Assembly: GCA_934630555.1 (NCBI GenBank)
Contig: CAKTXB010000043.1
Location: 1 to 11,787 of the forward strand
Reading direction: 5' to 3'
Origin: an uncultured Oscillospiraceae bacterium
GTDB lineage: Bacteria; Bacillota; Clostridia; Oscillospirales; Oscillospiraceae
Length of the DNA: 11,787 nucleotides
Part shown: positions 8,116 to 11,787 of the stretch, one piece after another
How positions within the stretch are numbered: position 1 is the stretch's first letter
Layout: each line of letters opens with the position of its first letter
Notes under the pieces: generated by a model
What the model was told of the DNA's origin: nothing
The model's input: the letters and a program-made list of their open reading frames with translations, nothing else
Database searches by the model: none
Program-made: the position numbers and the translations under genes

Positions 8116-8554
8116 GGAGCGTGCGGAGCTGCGCGCACAGGCCAATACGCTGGACACGACACTTATGGTCGGCAAGGGCGGCATTTCCAGCGCCGTGGTG
8201 GAGGAAGCGGAGCGGCTGCTCGACGCGCGGGAGCTTGTAAAGGGCCGCGTGCTGGAAGCAGCGCTGCTCTCAGCCCGGGAGGTATGCGACGCGCTGTGTG
8301 AAGTCACTGGTGCGGAGGGCATTCAGGTCGTCGGCTCAAAGTTCGTCATCTGGCGGCATTCGGAAAAGCTGGCGCAGCAGAAAAAAGCCGCGGAGGGCGC
8401 CAAAAAGGCAGCGGCGAAAAAAGTCAATCCTGTCAAGGCCGGCATCCGCACGCGCCGCAGGGCGGCTAAGGCGGAAAAGGAGCGCCGGCAGAAATATTTC
8501 CATGACGCCGCAGTACAGGCGGCCATCGAGCGCCGAAAAGCGCGCGAGGAGTAA
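8105..8554 (+). CDS. yhbY: YhbY-family (CRM domain) RNA-binding ribosome-assembly protein with a basic C-terminal tail
   Basis: YhbY (YqeI in Bacillus) is a small CRM-domain protein that associates with pre-50S particles. The CRM domain fills residues 1-88, with the GxxG RNA-binding turn in VGKGG (G23-G26) and the typical end VVGSKFVIWRHSEK. Standalone bacterial YhbY proteins are usually about 95-105 residues. This one has 149, because about 60 residues of Lys/Arg/Ala-rich sequence follow (KKAAEGAKKAAAKK, RTRRRAAKAEKERRQK, ERRKAREE), likely partly helical and RNA-binding. The gene overlaps rdgB by 11 bases and lies 23 bases before nadD-yqeK, the order known from Bacillus (yqeI-nadD-yqeK). The domain call is firm; the tail's role is inference. 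Confidence 0.92.
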   Translation: MTSKERAELRAQANTLDTTLMVGKGGISSAVVEEAERLLDARELVKGRVLEAALLSAREVCDALCEVTGAEGIQVVGSKFVIWRHSEKLAQQKKAAEGAKKAAAKKVNPVKAGIRTRRRAAKAEKERRQKYFHDAAVQAAIERRKAREE

Positions 8555-8577
8555 CTTTTCAGCAGGGAGGACGTCCT

Positions 8578-9783
8578 ATGGCTCGCATCGGGATCTATGG
8601 CGGCAGCTTCAACCCGCCGCACAATGGCCACATTTTGGCCGCGCAGCAGTGCGTGCGCACACTGGCGCTGGACCGGCTGCTGCTCGTGCCGGACTCCGCG
8701 CCGCCGCATAAAGTACTGCCGAACGGTTCCCCCACGGCACAGCAGCGCTTTAAAATGGTCCAGCTTGCCGCACGCGGGATCGTGCACGCAGAAGTGTGTG
8801 ATGCAGAAGTACAGCGCGGCGGTGCGAGCTATACGGTGGATACTTTGCGCCAGCTCAAGGCACAATATCCAAAGGACGAACTGCTGCTGCTCATGGGTAC
8901 GGATATGTTCCTTTCATTTGACACATGGCGTGAGCCGGATGCGATCGGTCAGATGGCTGAGCTTGTCTGTATGTATCGCCAGAGCGCCGACGCAGCGCTG
9001 CGCGCGCGGCTGGACGTACAATGCAAAAAGCTGCGCGCGCGCGGCTGCCGCTTCCGGCTGGCGGAAAATGACGCGCTGGAGCTGTCGTCTACCACAGTGC
9101 GGCGCATGCTGTTTTTCACATGTGCGGAGGCCTATCTGCCGCAAAGCGTGCTGGACTATATCTGTGCGAACCGGCTGTACGGCGTCGGCGGTGATTATCA
9201 CGGCCTTTCCTATGACGCGCTGCGCGCCGTCTGCCTCCCGCTGCACAACGAAAAGCGTGTGGCGCACGTCATCGGCACCAGCGAATTTGCTGCTGAACTG
9301 GCGCGGCGCTACGGGGCGGATGCAGCGATCGCTGCCCGGGCAGGTATCCTGCACGATGTGACAAAGGCGCTTGGTCCACGCGAACAGCTGGCGTTGTGTG
9401 ACCGCTTTGCGGTAGACCTGCTGCCGGAGGAGCGTGAGAATCCGAAGCTCCTGCATGCCGTGACGGCTTCTGTCGTAGCACGTGAAATTTTTGGCGAGTG
9501 CGAGGCGCTTTGCAGCGCTGTGCGCTGGCACACGACCGGAAAAGCCAACATGACACTGTTGGAAAAGATCTTGTACATTGCCGATTATGCTGAACCGAAC
9601 CGCAGCTTTGACGGCGTGGAGCGTCTGCGCGAAACACTCAGCCGCAGCTTGGATGACGCACTGCTGTTGGGGCTGTCCATGACTATGGAGCAGCTGCGCA
9701 GCAAGGGGCAGACTATTTGCGGCGCCTCAAGTGCGGCATATGTGTTTTTACAGCAAGAAAGGAATCACACGTGTCATTCATGA
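8578..9783 (+). CDS. nadD: Fused nicotinate-nucleotide adenylyltransferase (NadD) and YqeK-type HD phosphohydrolase
   Basis: The 401 residues hold two complete enzymes that are separate adjacent genes in Bacillus. Residues 1 to about 200 are NadD, which adenylates nicotinate mononucleotide to deamido-NAD. They show the nucleotidyltransferase motif GGSFNPPHNGH (8-18), MGTDMFLSFDTW and LSSTTVR (169-175), and end in YICANRLYG. Residues from about 210 to the end are an HD-domain protein like YqeK, known to cleave diadenosine tetraphosphate (Ap4A) symmetrically. Its metal-ligand pattern is intact: H230, H259-D260 (ILHDVTK), H293, H318 (VRWHTTG) and D336 in IADYAEPNR. The linker is about 10 residues and includes VGGDYHG. 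Start ATG 8578 has AGGGAGG at 8564-8570. I see no stop, slippery run or internal ribosome site between the halves, so it is a true in-frame fusion in this sequence. The last 13 bases overlap the LCP gene. Confidence 0.95.
   Translation: MARIGIYGGSFNPPHNGHILAAQQCVRTLALDRLLLVPDSAPPHKVLPNGSPTAQQRFKMVQLAARGIVHAEVCDAEVQRGGASYTVDTLRQLKAQYPKDELLLLMGTDMFLSFDTWREPDAIGQMAELVCMYRQSADAALRARLDVQCKKLRARGCRFRLAENDALELSSTTVRRMLFFTCAEAYLPQSVLDYICANRLYGVGGDYHGLSYDALRAVCLPLHNEKRVAHVIGTSEFAAELARRYGADAAIAARAGILHDVTKALGPREQLALCDRFAVDLLPEERENPKLLHAVTASVVAREIFGECEALCSAVRWHTTGKANMTLLEKILYIADYAEPNRSFDGVERLRETLSRSLDDALLLGLSMTMEQLRSKGQTICGASSAAYVFLQQERNHTCHS
9758..9763 (+). promoter_or_regulatory. Ribosome binding site that decides the GTG start of the LCP gene
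   Basis: AAAGGA is 7 bases from GTG 9771 but 16 bases from the in-frame ATG 9780, so GTG 9771 is preferred. The site lies within the nadD-yqeK coding region. Confidence 0.65.
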
Positions 9784-11099
9784 AACTATTCGGGAACAGA
9801 AAGAATGCGGAATTTACCCGCAAAAAACCGGAAGCTCCGGCCAGAATGCCGCGCGCGGTGCGCGTCGCGCTCATCGTGTTTACCGTACTGGCAGCACTGG
9901 TGCTGGGCGTGTTGGTGGTAAAGCATTTCTATGTGCGTCCGCCGTCCAGAACGGAACAGCCGCCTGTGCAGACGGATACGGAGCAGCCTGTGCGTGAGCT
10001 GCCGGTCGTCACAAAGGTCGTTACAAAGAAAGACGAGGAAACGGGCGAGGATGTGGAGGTAGAGGAACCGGCCAGTCATTTGGACGGCGTCTACAACATC
10101 CTCCTGTGCGGCACAGACGGCGACGGTTACCGTACCGATACCATCATGATCGGACATCTGGACGTGAACAAGCACACGGCGGCCCTGCTGAGCATCCCGC
10201 GCGACACGCCCATTGACTCGAACGGTAAGCTTGTGAAAATCAACTCCATGTATGCAAACGGCAAAGAGGCCGGCATGGAGCGGCTGGGGCGTACGCTGTC
10301 GTATTTGCTCGGGTTTGAGATGGACGGCTATCTGCTGGTGGATCTCAATGCGTTCAAGGCAGCCGTCGACCTCATTGGCGGTGTGAGATTCAACGTGCCG
10401 CAGGATATGTACTACGACGACCCATCGCAGGACCTGCACATCGACCTCAAGGCCGGGGAACAGCTGCTGGACGGCGAGCACGCCATGGAGCTGGTGCGCT
10501 TCCGCAAGGGCTATGCCTCGCAGGACATCCAGCGGACCAAGGTGCAGCAGGATTTTCTGCTTGCGCTGATGGATCAGACCATTCGCGTGGAGAATCTGTC
10601 AAAACTAAAGGAGTATGCTGAGATATTCACAACGTATGCGCTGACGGATATGTCGGTCGGGAACCTATTGTATTTTGCAGAGCAGCTGACAAAGTGCGAT
10701 ACGAAAAATATTACGGCCTACACGGCTGAAGGGCAGGGCGCCATGATCAACGGCGTGTCGTATTATCCGCTGTTCGATTGGAGCATTCTGAAAATTGTAA
10801 ATGAAGCATTCAATCCCTATGACGGTCAGATCACAAGCGCGAATATCCACGTGATCACGCCGGACTTGGCCAGGACGTATCAGATCCAGCCTGCACAGCC
10901 GGCCACTCCGGCAGAACCGGAGCCGGAGCAGACCGATACGCCGCCGTCTGAAACGGAAACGACCGATGGCGAACCGGGAGAAACTACGCCGGAGCAGCCG
11001 GAGGAGGGCGGCGACGCGCCGCTAATGCCGCAAGAGCCGGATACATGGGAAACGACCCCATCCGATGAGATTTGGGCTGAAGAGCCCGCAACAGAATAA
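9771..11099 (+). CDS. LytR-CpsA-Psr (LCP) family cell-wall polymer ligase
   Basis: LCP proteins are membrane-anchored phosphotransferases that attach teichoic acids or capsular polysaccharides from lipid-linked precursors to peptidoglycan. From GTG 9771 the product is 442 residues: a basic cytoplasmic N-terminus, one transmembrane helix (about 32-50), a Pro/Glu/Val-rich linker, the LCP domain (about 105-290), then a C-terminal region ending in a Pro/Glu/Thr-rich acidic tail (about 374-442). Conserved residues: NILLCGTD (109-116), R121 and D123 in YRTDT, PRD (143-145), R243 and R245 in RFRKG, D252 and R255. The RxxRQQ-like motif reads RTKVQQ, so V258 is at a position often Arg. The gene overlaps nadD-yqeK by 13 bases and precedes rsfS by 12. 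I see no substrate-specific genes nearby, so which polymer it attaches is unknown. If ATG 9780 is used the protein is 3 residues shorter. Confidence 0.93.
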   Translation: MSFMKLFGNRKNAEFTRKKPEAPARMPRAVRVALIVFTVLAALVLGVLVVKHFYVRPPSRTEQPPVQTDTEQPVRELPVVTKVVTKKDEETGEDVEVEEPASHLDGVYNILLCGTDGDGYRTDTIMIGHLDVNKHTAALLSIPRDTPIDSNGKLVKINSMYANGKEAGMERLGRTLSYLLGFEMDGYLLVDLNAFKAAVDLIGGVRFNVPQDMYYDDPSQDLHIDLKAGEQLLDGEHAMELVRFRKGYASQDIQRTKVQQDFLLALMDQTIRVENLSKLKEYAEIFTTYALTDMSVGNLLYFAEQLTKCDTKNITAYTAEGQGAMINGVSYYPLFDWSILKIVNEAFNPYDGQITSANIHVITPDLARTYQIQPAQPATPAEPEPEQTDTPPSETETTDGEPGETTPEQPEEGGDAPLMPQEPDTWETTPSDEIWAEEPATE

Positions 11100-11105
11100 G
11101 AGGTG
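11098..11105 (+). promoter_or_regulatory. Ribosome binding site that decides the rsfS start
   Basis: AAGAGGTG straddles the LCP stop codon and lies 6 bases from ATG 11112. The in-frame GTG at 11103 is part of this site and cannot be the start. Confidence 0.75.
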
Positions 11106-11111
11106 CGAATC

Positions 11112-11474
11112 ATGATCCCTGCAAAAGAAGTTGCCGCCACAGCGGCCAGAGCGCTGCACGCTAAAATGGGGCTGGATCTGGCCCTGATCGAGATTTCCGA
11201 TATTTCCACACTGGCAGATTATTTTCTCATCTGCACGGCCACGTCGAACACGCACGTAAAAACGCTGTGTGACGCCGTGGAAGAGGCGCTGGAGGCACAG
11301 GGCGAACAGGTACTGAACCGCGAGGGCCACCGCAGCGGCACGTGGGTGCTGCTGGATTTCGGCTGCATCGTGGTGCACGTGTTCACCGAAGAGGCACGCG
11401 CATTTTATGACTTGGAGCGTCTGTGGCAGGACGGCAAACGCCTGAATCTGGCGTCCATCACCGGCGAGGCGTGA
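11112..11474 (+). CDS. rsfS: Ribosome silencing factor RsfS
   Basis: RsfS (YqeL in Bacillus, RsfA/YbeB in E. coli; DUF143/Iojap family) binds ribosomal protein uL14 on the 50S subunit and blocks subunit joining, lowering translation when nutrients are scarce. The 120 residues fit the family. Visible motifs are STLADYFLICTATSNTHVK, REGHRSGTWVLLDFG, VVHVFTEEARAFYDLERLW and the preceding D-A-V-E-E-A-L helix. It lies 12 bases after the LCP gene and is the last gene of the operon. It follows yqeK in Bacillus too, but there without the LCP gene in between. The stop is 16 bases upstream of the -35 element of the next promoter, and I see no convincing terminator between them. Confidence 0.96.
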   Translation: MIPAKEVAATAARALHAKMGLDLALIEISDISTLADYFLICTATSNTHVKTLCDAVEEALEAQGEQVLNREGHRSGTWVLLDFGCIVVHVFTEEARAFYDLERLWQDGKRLNLASITGEA

Positions 11475-11490
11475 GTTTTTCCGCGCAGGC

Positions 11491-11519
11491 TTGACAAATG
11501 CCGCGCGACAACGTAGAAT
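11491..11519 (+). promoter_or_regulatory. Sigma-A promoter of the T-box leader
   Basis: A perfect -35 TTGACA (11491-11496), a 17-base spacer, and -10 TAGAAT (11514-11519; 5 of 6 match). Transcription would start near 11526, just ahead of T-box stem I. Confidence 0.88.
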
Positions 11520-11693
11520 AGCGAAGAATAAAGACGATGAAGAGAAAAAGGTGCGGATGGCGGCTTTCAGAGAACCGGCGGCTGGTGTGAGCCGGGAGCG
11601 CTGCTGCGCTATACTGGTCTTGGAGTCCTCCGGCTGAACAGGCCGGGGCGTGTGGCTGCGTTACAGGCCCTTGAGCGGCGCGCTGCGCCGGAA

Positions 11694-11725
11694 TCAGGGT
11701 GGTACAGCGTATAGCACGCCCCTGA
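11694..11725 (+). promoter_or_regulatory. T-box antiterminator
   Basis: Helix A1 is TCAGGG (11694-11699) with CCCTGA (11720-11725). The seven-base bulge is TGGTACA (11700-11706). Helix A2 is GCGT (11707-11710) with ACGC (11716-11719), closed by loop ATAGC. The bulge TGGT pairs with a tRNA end ACCA, so the discriminator is A, as in tRNA-Leu. The last bulge base is A where the usual consensus TGGNACC has C. Confidence 0.88.
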
Positions 11726-11750
11726 CTGCATATGCAGTCAGGGGCGTTTT
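11717..11750 (+). terminator. T-box rho-independent terminator
   Basis: A perfect 30-base palindrome at 11717-11746 (arms begin CGCCCCTGAC, centre TGCATATGCA) is followed by TTTT (11747-11750). Its 5' arm contains the 3' strands of both antiterminator helices (11717-11725), so the two structures exclude each other. This is the expected switch. Confidence 0.93.
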
Positions 11751-11770
11751 CAATTTAAAATACAAGACAA

Positions 11771-11775
11771 AGGAG
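11771..11775 (+). promoter_or_regulatory. Ribosome binding site of the gene starting at 11782
   Basis: AGGAG, within AAAGGAG, lies 6 bases upstream of ATG 11782 and beyond the T-box terminator. This supports 11782 as the start of the gene controlled by the T-box. Confidence 0.8.
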
Positions 11776-11781
11776 CCTGTT

Positions 11782-11787
11782 ATGAAA
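11782..11787 (+). CDS. leuS: Start of the T-box-controlled gene, probably leucyl-tRNA synthetase (two codons visible)
   Basis: Only ATG AAA is inside the window, so the identity rests on context. The T-box specifier is CUG, the antiterminator fits an A discriminator as in tRNA-Leu, and bacterial LeuS proteins often begin with Met-Lys. A leucine biosynthesis or transport gene is the main alternative. Position and strand are firm from the ribosome binding site; the product is inferred. Confidence 0.55.

Larger units (their letters stand above)
11526..11750 (+). ncRNA. T-box leader (tRNA-sensing riboswitch), specifier CUG (Leu)
   Basis: The leader binds uncharged tRNA and then favours antitermination. 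Its 5' edge is the predicted transcription start. Stem I: lower helix GAC/GTC (11533-11535 with 11625-11627), a kink-turn (GATGA 11536-11540 opposite TGGA 11621-11624), then AGA/TCT (11541-11543 with 11618-11620). Above it lies the specifier loop, with CTG at 11614-11616 followed by G, closed by GTGCGG/CTGCGC (11551-11556 with 11605-11610). The distal part has AGAGA (11569-11573) and GGTGTGAGCCGG (11584-11595), the usual T-box AG-bulge and terminal-loop signatures. Stem III pairs 11628-11634 with 11642-11648. Then comes the conserved T-box AGGGTGGTACAGCG (11696-11709). CUG predicts tRNA-Leu. A reading of ACT or TAC would mean Thr or Tyr, but these fit the loop register less well. Together with its promoter, this leader fills the 307-base gap after rsfS. 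Confidence 0.93.

Noticed and set aside
9717..9770. Upstream start for the LCP gene near 9717
   Set aside because: It would add a sequence with no family similarity and has no suitable ribosome binding site; GTG 9771 has one at the right distance.
11482..11507. CGCGC/GCGCG inverted repeat around the T-box -35 element as a terminator or operator
   Set aside because: Only 5 bp with a 16-base loop and no T-run after it; expected by chance in GC-rich DNA.
1..11787. Search for CRISPR arrays, insertion sequences, attachment sites, tRNA or rRNA genes, toxin-antitoxin or defence genes
   Set aside because: No regularly spaced repeats, terminal inverted repeats, transposase or integrase motifs, cloverleaf sequences or non-housekeeping gene pairs were seen; the window is fully explained by conserved core genes and the T-box leader.

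Overview
The window looks like a chromosomal housekeeping locus from a GC-rich (about 60% by eye) Gram-positive anaerobe of the class Clostridia. The Oscillospiraceae/Ruminococcaceae are the best guess. Supporting signs are the gene order plsX-rnc-smc-ftsY and yhbY-nadD-yqeK-(LCP)-rsfS, a folate-dependent TrmFO in place of TrmA, a clostridial-style SMC signature region, strong Shine-Dalgarno sites throughout, and a Firmicute-type T-box. All genes are on the + strand and I see no frameshift, insertion sequence, phage gene, CRISPR array, tRNA or rRNA.

Layout. (1) 3-2905: trmFO (5' end cut off by the window), plsX and rnc, tightly packed, with plsX and rnc overlapping by 8 bases. A hairpin at 2911-2938 probably ends this unit. 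(2) 2975-11474: an extended -10 promoter just upstream of smc starts what looks like one seven-gene operon: smc, ftsY, rdgB (XTP/dITP pyrophosphatase), yhbY (CRM-domain ribosome-assembly protein), a fused nadD-yqeK, an LCP-family cell-wall ligase, and rsfS. Gaps are short (2-23 bases) or genes overlap (4-13 bases), so translational coupling is likely. (3) 11475-11787: a 307-base stretch without a gene. It holds a sigma-A promoter, a complete T-box leader with a CUG (leucine) specifier, an antiterminator/terminator switch, and the first two codons of the next gene, which is probably leuS.

How the genes fit together. The first unit combines tRNA modification, phospholipid precursor synthesis and RNA processing. 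The second combines chromosome segregation (SMC), membrane protein targeting (FtsY), nucleotide-pool cleaning (RdgB, YqeK), NAD synthesis (NadD), ribosome assembly and silencing (YhbY, RsfS) and attachment of polymers to the cell wall (LCP). These are growth-linked functions.

I found no undescribed defence, mobile or biosynthetic system. The points most worth a second look are the NadD-YqeK fusion, the basic C-terminal tail on YhbY, the absence of acpP between plsX and rnc, and the detailed structure of the leucine T-box.
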